From Bacteroidota bacterium (lineage in GTDB: Bacteria > Bacteroidota > Bacteroidia > JACCXN01), in contig JACCXN010000021.1 of assembly GCA_013696965.1 (NCBI GenBank), positions 1 through 46,224 of the forward strand: 46,224 bases of DNA, in the 5' to 3' direction. Shown here piece by piece: positions 36,236 to 44,478 of the stretch (within the stretch, counting starts at the first letter, position 1; each line of letters begins with the position of its first letter). The notes below the pieces were generated by a model. It saw only the letters and a program-made list of their open reading frames with translations, had not been told where the DNA came from and ran no database searches. A program made the position numbers and the translations under genes.

Positions 36236-37741
36236 TTATGCAACTTCTTCCATTGAAGAACTAAAGTGAGGATACTTTAATTTAAGCAAATTTTCAAAAG
36301 GAATCAGTTCTGCGGTTAAAGGTTCCCAAATTAAATCATCATTTCCTTTATGTAAATGATGATTTAATTTGTGTTTTTCATGCTCGTAATTAAATCCATT
36401 TTTATTTAATAAAAGAAGGAACCTGAATATTTGCAAATCACGTTTCCTGAAATCCTTATGTTTAGAAATACGTAAAATTTGCCTTTGTAAATTTTCAATA
36501 CTTACAATTGCATCATCCTGCTTATTTAAAATAAGGCTTGTAATGATATAAAGAATTCTACTCCAAAAGTCCCAACCAATAGAGTCTTTTGAAACTTCTT
36601 CTTTAAACAGTATAGATTTTCTTGCTAACAAATAATCACCTTCAGCAAGGGCCATGTAAACCTTATAAATTCGAAACCTTGCAAGCTCAAATTCATTAAA
36701 AAGCAAGATATTGGTGTCATTAATTAGCTCGTTGATAATTTCTCGAGCTACTTTGTAATTTTCTGAATAGAAATAACATAAAAATTCATGTTCTAAAGCC
36801 AAATAAAAGTTACGAGTACCTGGATTCAAATACAATTTAGCATAATTTAAACATTTTAATGCTTCAGGATAGTTGTAAAGATGCATTTCTGATAATGTTA
36901 AATTAACATAAACAATTCCTAGCCTTTCTTTCCTTTTTAAAGATTTGTTTTCATTGATTAAACTTAGAATCTTATATCCTGTTTTCTTCGCATTTTCGAA
37001 TTCTGAAGTTAAATTATATAAAGTAAATTCATGATAAAACTTATAATATTCTATTAATGCAGATTTTGTATAAATAACCTCTTTTCTGAGTAACTCTATT
37101 TCATATTGCAAATTATCTATTTTAGATTTTATTGCAGTCTTCCCATCCAAATGTTTCAAATAGTGATTCATTTGATCGGCCTTATTTAATGCATTATAAC
37201 AATGCATGTAAAACTGAATTTTTTTGTCAATTTCTATAAAAACCTTTTCTCCTCCCTTTAGCCCTAATGTGGTTTTTTTTAATAATAAATACTCCAATAG
37301 GATTGGGTAAAATTCGAATTGAATGGAAGTGTTAATTATTTCATCGAGCAGCGTTTCAAGAAGTTTTATTTTTTTACCCTTAAAACGAAGTATTTGAAAA
37401 GCCAAAGCCTTTTTAAGTACATTCTTTTTTGCATTATCTACTGCATCAATGTGGGAATTACTTTCTTCTGAATAGGTATTGGTAAGAAAATCAATAATTT
37501 TATTCCTGGTACGGTAAACCAATTTCCTGTATTTTTCCTCTACGGCAACTGCTTTGTATAGTTTTTTCAGAACCTGTATTTTTTCCGGTTCATTTTCACT
37601 TACAGAAAAAATATCAAATAAGTTTTCAGTAAGTGAAAATTCTTTTGCAGATGATTCCGATTTGCTAATAGTGGCCTTAAACTCTACTTTTTCTTTTTCG
37701 GAAAGCAACTGTATTAGCTCATACAATTCTGTATAATACAT
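36236..37741 (-). CDS. Hypothetical all-helical (TPR-like) protein
   Basis: A 501-residue cytoplasmic protein with no signal or membrane segment. It is helical throughout, with Leu/Ile/Tyr-rich repeats and Lys/Glu linkers; the central part (LAEGDYLLARKSILF, YPEALKCLNYAKLYL) resembles degenerate TPR helices. No enzyme motif. It could be a protein-interaction scaffold or regulator. Function unknown. Confidence 0.6.
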   Translation of the reverse strand: MYYTELYELIQLLSEKEKVEFKATISKSESSAKEFSLTENLFDIFSVSENEPEKIQVLKKLYKAVAVEEKYRKLVYRTRNKIIDFLTNTYSEESNSHIDAVDNAKKNVLKKALAFQILRFKGKKIKLLETLLDEIINTSIQFEFYPILLEYLLLKKTTLGLKGGEKVFIEIDKKIQFYMHCYNALNKADQMNHYLKHLDGKTAIKSKIDNLQYEIELLRKEVIYTKSALIEYYKFYHEFTLYNLTSEFENAKKTGYKILSLINENKSLKRKERLGIVYVNLTLSEMHLYNYPEALKCLNYAKLYLNPGTRNFYLALEHEFLCYFYSENYKVAREIINELINDTNILLFNEFELARFRIYKVYMALAEGDYLLARKSILFKEEVSKDSIGWDFWSRILYIITSLILNKQDDAIVSIENLQRQILRISKHKDFRKRDLQIFRFLLLLNKNGFNYEHEKHKLNHHLHKGNDDLIWEPLTAELIPFENLLKLKYPHFSSSMEEVA

Positions 37742-38301
37742 CTTGGATAAATTTTAATTGATTTGAAGTAAAGTTTAAAAAAGCAGATAAAACTATTACA
37801 AAACAATCCAATTGTTTATATCAACAAGTAAAATTACATGTTTCTTTTTAAAAAACAACAGTAATAATAGTGAAAAGTCAATGGTAATGAGAAAAAAAGC
37901 AGCTAAAAAACAAAATAAAAGATAAACAGGATGCGGCATTTTTAAGTAAAAATGAACATGGCTTTGCTTTTATAACACAAATGCACTTTCAGTTTAAAAA
38001 ATCAAAATATATGATTATTCTATTGGTTTTAAATAATTTACTGCAGAAAACAATCCCGTATTCTTAATAATTTCAGCATTAAAAAACAGGTAATTTTACC
38101 TATTTTTTAATTGAATTTATTGTTCCAATTTTGTCTAGTTTAAATCAGTTAAAATAACTGTGGTTATTAAGATAACAAACTAAAGGATGATTTAATTTAT
38201 ACGATGAAATAGCCAAGCACAAACATTCTACAAAAAGGAATGAATATTTCATGGCTATCCCCATAAATCGGGATGACAGTTAAAAAACAAATTATATACT
38301 T
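37742..38301. promoter_or_regulatory. 560-nt gap with several inverted repeats upstream of the ubiquitin-like gene
   Basis: No gene is seen. Small inverted repeats cluster towards the right: AGGTAA-TT-TTACCT (about 38088-38101), CAGTTA-AAA-TAACTG (38146-38160), GTTAT-TAAG-ATAAC (38163-38176), ATGAAATA/TATTTCAT (38204-38211 with 38245-38252), overlapping ATAGCCA/TGGCTAT (38209-38215 with 38252-38258), and ATCCC/GGGAT (38257-38274). The last three can compete for pairing in a leader RNA. Operator or attenuator roles are inference. Confidence 0.35.
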
Positions 38302-38631
38302 ATGAAAGGTAAAGAAATCTATAATAGTACAGTTTCAATAACTTTTAGTATTAATAAAACCCAAACAATAGTTGAAAATATTGACAAAACTCATGCTTTG
38401 CAAATTTTCATTCAAAAAGCATTGGAACAAACTGGAAATACAGGAAGGCCGATAGATGATTGGCTGGTAACGTATAATGATTTAAATATAGATGCTAATA
38501 AAAAGGTAGAGGAATATAAATTCCCGGAAAATGCAGTGGTTTTTTTACGATTGAAATGTGGGCCAAGCTGGCCTGAAAATCCTCAGTACAAGATATTTTC
38601 ATTGCGTCAGAAACAGAAACTTAAGCATTAA
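38302..38631 (+). CDS. Ubiquitin-like (DUF2604-type) protein
   Basis: A 109-residue protein. The core VSITFSINKTQTIVENIDKT, then QIFIQKALEQTGNTGRPIDD, then WLVTYNDLNI, then KKVEEYKFPENAVVFLRLKCG follows the pattern I recall for DUF2604, a beta-grasp (ubiquitin-like) family: two strands, the helix with QKALxQTGNxG, the W, and the closing strand VxFLxLK. Typical homologues end shortly after this strand in a glycine. Here the glycine of KCG is followed by an 18-residue basic tail, so it could not be activated by an E1 enzyme without processing. No E1, E2 or JAB protease gene is in the window. Its neighbour is a possible nuclease-fold protein. Family assignment is from memory of the pattern, not a search. 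Confidence 0.55.
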   Translation: MKGKEIYNSTVSITFSINKTQTIVENIDKTHALQIFIQKALEQTGNTGRPIDDWLVTYNDLNIDANKKVEEYKFPENAVVFLRLKCGPSWPENPQYKIFSLRQKQKLKH

Positions 38632-38747
38632 ATATATTTATAAATTCAAATTTAAAAATCACCTCACATTGTGTTTAAATCCACCAAAAAAATTCCTTTT
38701 ATCACTAACATGCTTGAATTTTTCCACACAATGTTGATGTGGAAATT

Positions 38748-39197
38748 ATGATTTTATTTATTAATCTCTCTAATAGTGAGGCAAATTCAAATAACAGCAA
38801 GATGCCAAAGTACGATTCAACCATTTTGTATGATTTATTGGTAGCAAAAATCAAGACAATTTTAGTAAACTCGAAACACAATGAAGTGAATACTTTTAAT
38901 CCTCCGGGAATCCCTGTATTGACAAATTACAGTTTAATTTATCCTGCAATAGAGTTTATTGTTTCAAATTTGAAAATTATAATTGATATTGAAGTTAGCA
39001 ATACTCTAAGTGAGGCAATGAAAGAAAAATGGATAAGGCATGCTTCAAATTGCGATAATTTTATATTAATTGTACCCAAAGAAATGGAGAAAGAAGTTCA
39101 AAATTTTTGTGTTCATAATATTCCTAATTCTGAAGTAAGAACCTATACTTTTGAAATAAAAGACAATGAAATTGAGAATTTATTTATCAATTTTTAA
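38748..39197 (+). CDS. Possible PD-(D/E)XK-fold nuclease-like protein
   Basis: About 149 residues. The core IYPAIEFIVSNLKIIIDIEV, then KEKWIRHASNCDNFILIVPK, then EMEKEVQNFC resembles small restriction-endonuclease-fold proteins: an acidic strand followed by DxEV and a later beta strand with IVPKE. The usual catalytic Lys two residues after the Glu is not clear, so it may be inactive. ATG 38748 is used; ATG 38802 (starting MPKYDST) is the more natural domain start. It follows the ubiquitin-like gene by 116 nt on the same strand. Weak functional call. Confidence 0.4.
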   Translation: MILFINLSNSEANSNNSKMPKYDSTILYDLLVAKIKTILVNSKHNEVNTFNPPGIPVLTNYSLIYPAIEFIVSNLKIIIDIEVSNTLSEAMKEKWIRHASNCDNFILIVPKEMEKEVQNFCVHNIPNSEVRTYTFEIKDNEIENLFINF

Positions 39198-39726
39198 AAA
39201 TGATAAGCGGTGTTTTTCTCGAAAATCATTTGATTTAATTCAAATTATAAGAACTATAATAGAGTCATTCAAGGGAATCTCACCTTTTGTTAGAGTACTG
39301 CCAAGTTCTAGATTTTGCAAGCAAGGCATTTTCAATTCTTGCCCAATATTCCATGCTTCTATATACTTCGTGATTTTTAAACACTCTTTTTTTCAATCCA
39401 CGAGCAGCCTATAAATCTGATTTTTTCAACTTTTGCATTTTTGCATTTAATGATTTGTTTCATGCTACTAGTTTTCTTTTTTACTTAGGCCACAAAAAAT
39501 CAATAAAAAGCTTTAATTAAAAATAAGGAATGTGAAAATGGTTTGTCCAAATGTAATATTATTCGTTTTTTTGATGTCTGTATGCACAATGGTGCAGGAA
39601 TTAAATAATAGAAGTGGCTTTTTTAATAAAACTTACTTCTTAAAAACTTAATTATAATTATTTCTCCTTTAGTCAGTTTATCCCATATCTTGTCACACCA
39701 TTTCAAGCAGATAGTCATAAAAACCA
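39198..39726. other. 529-nt gap before the glycan-modification cassette
   Basis: No convincing gene. A minus-strand stretch (about 39280-39400) can be read as KKRVFKNHEVYRSMEYWARI and onward to a stop; the RSxEYWARI text is a little like ParD-type antitoxins, but the usual motif has extra residues and no start codon fits. The remainder is AT-rich. A weak TATCTTG lies about 40 nt before the next start. Confidence 0.3.
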
Positions 39727-40938
39727 ATGTTAAAAAGCCTTCTTACTTATTCTGAAAATTTTGTTAAATCCTTTGCATCAGCAAATACACGGAATTTACT
39801 CCTAAATGAGATTGGCAGATATTATCAAAATTCGCTTAGCGATAAAACAGTTTCAAGTCAGGAAAAAGAAGAAGCTGTTGTAAAGGCTGTAAATTGGCTC
39901 TTAGAATCCCAGGAAAACATGAAAGATGCAGGATTTGGTTCTTATCATCTGGTAAAAGAATATTCTTCCTCTTATCCGGAAACCTCCGGCTACATTATTC
40001 CTTCCTTAATGGAGTATGCATTACTTCAAAAGAATGAACAAATAATTAAAAAAGTACTTCTTACAGCAGATTGGTTAATTTCCATTCAAAAGAAAAGTGG
40101 CGGATGGCAAGGTATGCGAATTGAGGATAACCGTCCTGAAACAGTTTTTAATACAGCTCAGGTAATTCGTGGGCTCATTACAGCTTATGAGTATACAAAA
40201 AAAGATGCGTATTTATCCTCAATTGTAAAATCATGTGATTGGCTTTGCAGTGTTCAATCTGAAAAGGGCTACTGGGAAAAATTTGCTTTTATGAATGTTC
40301 CAAGGGTTTACGACAGCTATGTTGATTTTCCTTTATTAATGGCAAGTAAGATTTGCGCAAACGAAAAATACAAACAGTGCGCCATTAATAACCTGTATTG
40401 GATCATTGAAAAAATGCAACTGCCGAACGGTTGGTTTTTAAATTGCGATAATACGATCAAACACAATGACAAGCCCATTCTACACACCATTTCCTATACA
40501 ATTGATGGCTTACTTGATTCAGGTTTATTCCTAAGAGATGAAAATTTAATAAAAGCAGCAAGGATTCCCGCGGATGAGTTATTGGCCATATTTGAAAAAA
40601 AAGGGTATTTAAACGGACGGTTTAACAAAAACTGGGATGGCTCGGAATACATGATTTGCACAGGATCGGCTCAAATATCCATCGTTTGGTTAAAATTGTT
40701 TAAAGCCTTTAAAGATGAAAGATATCTAAAGGCTGCTCAAAAAATGAATAATTTATTGGTTGGCATTCAAAACCGGCAAGTAAAGGAATCATCCGCCACT
40801 TATGGAGCAATTCCCGGATCTTTTCCTTTATGGGGGAAATATGAACCATTTGCATTTCCAAATTGGGCAACAAAATATTTTATTGACGCCTTAATGCTTG
40901 AAGCAGATGTACAGGCAAAAGAAATTCTTCTGAAATAA
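39727..40938 (+). CDS. Alpha/alpha-barrel (toroid) protein of a glycan cassette
   Basis: A 403-residue cytoplasmic protein with no signal peptide. Helix pairs repeat with tryptophan-containing turns: VNWLLESQENMKDAGFGSY, ADWLISIQKKSGGWQGM, CDWLCSVQSEKGYWEKF, YWIIEKMQLPNGWF. This WL-x2-Q-x4-GGW pattern is typical of alpha/alpha toroid enzymes such as terpene cyclases, polysaccharide lyases or glycosidases. I cannot place it in a particular family. It starts the same-strand run 39727-45784 and is 230 nt from the adenylation enzyme, so it may belong to the same pathway. Confidence 0.6.
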   Translation: MLKSLLTYSENFVKSFASANTRNLLLNEIGRYYQNSLSDKTVSSQEKEEAVVKAVNWLLESQENMKDAGFGSYHLVKEYSSSYPETSGYIIPSLMEYALLQKNEQIIKKVLLTADWLISIQKKSGGWQGMRIEDNRPETVFNTAQVIRGLITAYEYTKKDAYLSSIVKSCDWLCSVQSEKGYWEKFAFMNVPRVYDSYVDFPLLMASKICANEKYKQCAINNLYWIIEKMQLPNGWFLNCDNTIKHNDKPILHTISYTIDGLLDSGLFLRDENLIKAARIPADELLAIFEKKGYLNGRFNKNWDGSEYMICTGSAQISIVWLKLFKAFKDERYLKAAQKMNNLLVGIQNRQVKESSATYGAIPGSFPLWGKYEPFAFPNWATKYFIDALMLEADVQAKEILLK

Positions 40939-41168
40939 ATTCAATTTACAGCAACATTTTTAGTGGAATCTCAATTAAATAATCAATTATTATTCAGCGG
41001 TTTTTAAGAGAATAAAAGCACTTTAGTCTTTAAATAAAAAGGCAACAAAATATTTCAATGCAACGTTGATGCCTGATAGAGAAAATCAAACAGCATATTT
41101 TGAACAGGGATATGGCTTCAATGCTGTAAATATAATTATATTCGTGTTTTAATTCAAGGAACAAAGGA

Positions 41169-42767
41169 GTGGAAAATCTTCAAAATAACCAGATATTAAT
41201 AAACGGGTTTCTGAATTCTGTTAATCAGCGCCCTGGATCCATTGCCCTGGATGTAAATAACTGTTTGTACACCTATGCAGAAATGCATGAAGCATCAGTT
41301 AATATTGCCAATGCAATTGTAAAACATCAACATAGTGCTAATAATTATACGGCCATATTGGCCTCCAATAGCTTAAGTGCCTATACCGGTATCCTTGGTG
41401 CATTACTTATTGGAAAGACATACGTTCCATTAAACAAAAAAAATCCAGTGTTAAGAACTTGGGATATGCTCAATCGATCTGGTGCAAACACATTGGTAGT
41501 TGGTAAAGAATGCCTGGAATATTTTATTGAATTATTACCGCTTCTAAAATCCGCCCTAACTGTGGTGCTTCCCGATACTGCAAACACCGATGATTTACAA
41601 TTAAAATACCCACAGCACAAGTTTTGTTTTTCCAATGAACAAGACTTACAAAAAGAAGAATATAGTGAGTTAACACAGAATACCAATCCCATTGCTTATC
41701 TTTTATTCACCTCTGGAAGCACAGGAATACCAAAAGGAGTGCAGGTTACAAATGAGAATGTATGCGCTTATCTGAATTATATTTCCGATCGTTTTGATTT
41801 TAGTGCAACTGACAAATTTTCTCAAACATTTCCGCTTGCTTTTGATTTGAGTGTTCATGATATGTTTCTTTGCTGGAAAGTTGGCGCATGCCTGTGCGTT
41901 CCAAGTGAGGATGCCTCCCCTGCTCTATTATCCTCCTTTATTAAGGAAAAAAATATTACTGTATGGTTTTCAGTTCCATCCCTTGCATTGCTATTAATGA
42001 AAATGCGGTTGCTTAAAAACAATGTTTTTCCAAGCTTGCGCTTTAGCCTTTTTTGTGGTGAAGCCTTAACCGAAAAAGTTACTTTTCAATGGCAACAGGC
42101 AGCTTTAAATTCAAGAATTCTAAATCTCTATGGCCCTACTGAAGCAACTATTGCAATAGCCTGTTATGAGTGGAAAAAATCACAGGAATTGAATTTTTGC
42201 ATCAATGGAATTGTGCCAATTGGTAAAGTATTTAACACACAAAATTTCTGCATTGTAGATGAAAATAAAAAACAGGTAAATTTTGGTGAAAATGGAGAAC
42301 TTTTATTAAGTGGAACACAAATTAGCCCTGGATATTTAGACGACCAGGAGAACATTAAAAAACAATACATGAAATTACCCGGATTTGGAGATAACGTTTG
42401 GTATAAAACCGGGGATTTGGTAAGGGAAGATGAACAAAACAATTTGCATTTTTCAGGAAGAATAGACAGCCAGGTTAAAATCAGGGGATTTAGAGTGGAG
42501 TTATTGGAGATAGATAATGCAATAAGAAAAATAGTAAACAATGATTGGGTGGCAACAGTGGTTGAGGAGCATAATGATACATTATATTCGTTTATTTGCA
42601 AAAATCCATCTGAAACAGAAATAAGTGAAAGTGAAATTCTGGCATATTGCCGTACTGTTTTACCCTGGTATATGATTCCTGGCAAATTAGTATTTATTGA
42701 AAAAATGCCGTTGAATAACAATGGAAAAATTGACAGAAATAAGCTTAAAGATTTGATCAAATGCTAG
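41169..42767 (+). CDS. DltA-like amino-acid adenylation enzyme
   Basis: A 532-residue stand-alone adenylation domain with the core motifs in order: A3 LLFTSGSTGIPKG, A4 FPLAFDLSVHD, A5 LYGPTEAT, A7 WYKTGD, A8 QVKIRGFRVELLEID and A10 NNNGKIDRNKL with the catalytic lysine. The Asp in FDLS is the residue that normally contacts the alpha-amino group, so an amino acid substrate is likely. It should activate it with ATP and load the carrier protein at 42870. The start is a GTG at 41169 with AAGGAG directly before it; a TATATTCG, one base off the -7 consensus, lies at 41137. The amino acid cannot be told from sequence alone. Confidence 0.9.
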   Translation: MENLQNNQILINGFLNSVNQRPGSIALDVNNCLYTYAEMHEASVNIANAIVKHQHSANNYTAILASNSLSAYTGILGALLIGKTYVPLNKKNPVLRTWDMLNRSGANTLVVGKECLEYFIELLPLLKSALTVVLPDTANTDDLQLKYPQHKFCFSNEQDLQKEEYSELTQNTNPIAYLLFTSGSTGIPKGVQVTNENVCAYLNYISDRFDFSATDKFSQTFPLAFDLSVHDMFLCWKVGACLCVPSEDASPALLSSFIKEKNITVWFSVPSLALLLMKMRLLKNNVFPSLRFSLFCGEALTEKVTFQWQQAALNSRILNLYGPTEATIAIACYEWKKSQELNFCINGIVPIGKVFNTQNFCIVDENKKQVNFGENGELLLSGTQISPGYLDDQENIKKQYMKLPGFGDNVWYKTGDLVREDEQNNLHFSGRIDSQVKIRGFRVELLEIDNAIRKIVNNDWVATVVEEHNDTLYSFICKNPSETEISESEILAYCRTVLPWYMIPGKLVFIEKMPLNNNGKIDRNKLKDLIKC

Positions 42768-42869
42768 ATCATTGCTTTAATTTTAACAGAATATAAATAG
42801 TTCCTTTGTAATGAATATCCAAAGGAAACATAATACAGAGCGCAAATTTGTTCAGAACATAATGCAATC

Positions 42870-43136
42870 ATGAATAAAATGGAAAAAGAAATAACAACAT
42901 TTATTTTAGAACAATTGGATAAGAGATTAATACGCATAGGCATGCAGAGAAAGGAAATAACTCCAAATTTCGATCTTGTAAAATCCGGCTTGTTAGATTC
43001 CATGTCTTTTGTTGATTTGGTGGTGGAAATTGAAAAAAAATTCAATACAGAAATTGATTTCGAATTAGCCTTCCAAAATGCTGATTTTACAACAATATCA
43101 GGCCTTATTCAAACTATTGAAAAGCAATTAAAATGA
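42870..43136 (+). CDS. Acyl/peptidyl carrier protein
   Basis: An 88-residue four-helix carrier protein. GLLDSMSFVDLVVEIE holds the Ser that takes the phosphopantetheine arm, as in DltC and other carriers. It should accept the aminoacyl group from the adenylation enzyme upstream and present it to an acyltransferase. It overlaps the next gene by 4 nt (ATGA), a clear sign of coupling. No phosphopantetheinyl transferase is in the window. Confidence 0.88.
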   Translation: MNKMEKEITTFILEQLDKRLIRIGMQRKEITPNFDLVKSGLLDSMSFVDLVVEIEKKFNTEIDFELAFQNADFTTISGLIQTIEKQLK

Positions 43137-43618
43137 GCATTAAAATAATAGATGATTCAAATGATCCATTGTTAATCCAGGTTAAACACTTGTTTCAGCA
43201 AATGTACGACCAACTAAACGATCAGATGCCTGAAAAGCAATTGAAAATTCCTTTGGTTGATAATGGCGCTGAATTGTGGTTAGAGGGAGTAAAAAAAATG
43301 CTTGGGCGACTGGGAAGAATTGTTGTAGCTATTAAAGATGATAAAGTAATTGCTTTTGCAAATGGGGTAATTTATTTTACTCCTGATTATTTAGGTGATT
43401 TAAAAGTAGGTTCAATTGCCAATGTTTTTGTTCTTCCACAAGCCAGGGAGCTAGGCTTAGGGCTGCGTTTAGTAACAGAATTAGAACAATGGTTTAAAAG
43501 CAAAAACGTACATTCAGTTAATCTTCAGGTTATTTTCGAAAATAACCAAGCATCTGATTTTTGGAAACACTGTAAATACCTGGAGGAAATTATTCAGTTT
43601 AGAAAAATATTTGCTTAG
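43133..43618 (+). CDS. GNAT-family acyltransferase
   Basis: A 161-residue Gcn5-related N-acyltransferase. The cofactor loop is VFVLPQARELGLGLRLV, and the last strand is VNLQVIFENNQASDFWKHC with the usual position for the acyl exit. It could transfer an acyl or aminoacyl group from the carrier protein or CoA to an amino sugar. It is coupled at both ends (ATGA, then TAGTG). Confidence 0.82.
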   Translation: MSIKIIDDSNDPLLIQVKHLFQQMYDQLNDQMPEKQLKIPLVDNGAELWLEGVKKMLGRLGRIVVAIKDDKVIAFANGVIYFTPDYLGDLKVGSIANVFVLPQARELGLGLRLVTELEQWFKSKNVHSVNLQVIFENNQASDFWKHCKYLEEIIQFRKIFA

Positions 43619-44478
43619 TGGAAATAAATAATATACCTTCTTCAAGCATTGCAGATATTCTGGATATTCATCCTGGAGATGTGGTAATGGTTTCTGCCGA
43701 TGTTTCAAAACTTGCATTTTATGCTAAGAAAAAGGAAGGTGTTTTTGATCCCCAAAAATTCATTGAAAGTTTATCCAAAAAAATTAATCCCGGAGGAACT
43801 TTAGTTATTCCTACATATACACACCTTCTTGAATCAGGTGATAAATTTGATTTAAATTCTACCAGGCCTCTTACAGGAACACTGGCAATTGAAGCACTTA
43901 AAAACCCTGATTTTAAGCGGACGGCTCACCCCTTACATTCCTTTGCAGTTTCAGGAAAATACAGGGAAGAAATGTGTAACCTGACAAATAAAAGTTCGTT
44001 TGGCCCAGATTCTCCTTTCTCATTTTTACATCAAAAAAATGCGAAGCTGTTATTGGTTGACCTGGATTTACACAATTCATTAACCTTTACCCATTATGTG
44101 GAGGAAAATGAAAAAGTAAGATACAGGTATATGAAGAAAATGCATTTTCTATACACTGATATTTCTGGCATTACCGCAAAAAGGAATTACTTATTGTATA
44201 AAAAATTTCCCTGGATTACCATGGACTTTAATCCCTTGGAAAAAGTAATCAATCCGGCAGTTATTCAACAACAAATTATAAATGGAATTAATTTCAGAAT
44301 ACTTCAGCTTACAGAGGTATATGAAATAATTAAAGCAGATATTCATAAAAACCATGCAAAGCGTATTGCAAAATACAACTGGTCAATTTTTTTAAAGTTT
44401 ATTGTAAAAAGCATTTTAAAGAAATTGAATTTATATTCCTCCTCCTCAGATAAAATTCGCAATGCTGATATATTGTAA
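43618..44478 (+). CDS. AAC(3)-family (Antibiotic_NAT) acyltransferase
   Basis: A 286-residue protein like aminoglycoside 3-N-acetyltransferases. It opens LDIHPGDVVMVSADVSKLAF, has GGTLVIPTYTH and the catalytic-type histidine block RTAHPLHSFAVSG, then FGPDSPFSFLHQKNAKLLLVD and TFTHYVEE. Chromosomal members in polysaccharide loci are thought to N-acylate amino sugars; resistance is not implied. The start is GTG at 43618, overlapping the GNAT stop by one base. The 3' end overlaps the deacetylase gene by 17 nt. The carrier protein two genes upstream could supply the acyl group. Confidence 0.82.
   Translation: MEINNIPSSSIADILDIHPGDVVMVSADVSKLAFYAKKKEGVFDPQKFIESLSKKINPGGTLVIPTYTHLLESGDKFDLNSTRPLTGTLAIEALKNPDFKRTAHPLHSFAVSGKYREEMCNLTNKSSFGPDSPFSFLHQKNAKLLLVDLDLHNSLTFTHYVEENEKVRYRYMKKMHFLYTDISGITAKRNYLLYKKFPWITMDFNPLEKVINPAVIQQQIINGINFRILQLTEVYEIIKADIHKNHAKRIAKYNWSIFLKFIVKSILKKLNLYSSSSDKIRNADIL

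Noticed and set aside
39280-39400. Minus-strand text with RSMEYWARIENALL, as a ParD-like antitoxin.
   Set aside because: The match covers only a few residues, lacks the spacing of the family motif, has no start codon and no toxin gene next to it.
39166-39414. An 82-residue plus-strand open frame after the nuclease-like gene.
   Set aside because: It overlaps the upstream gene, has no domain or promoter, and the opposite strand is somewhat more protein-like.
43618-44478. Aminoglycoside resistance gene.
   Set aside because: The fold is AAC(3)-like, but the setting in a coupled glycan cassette favours an amino-sugar acyltransferase; resistance cannot be concluded.
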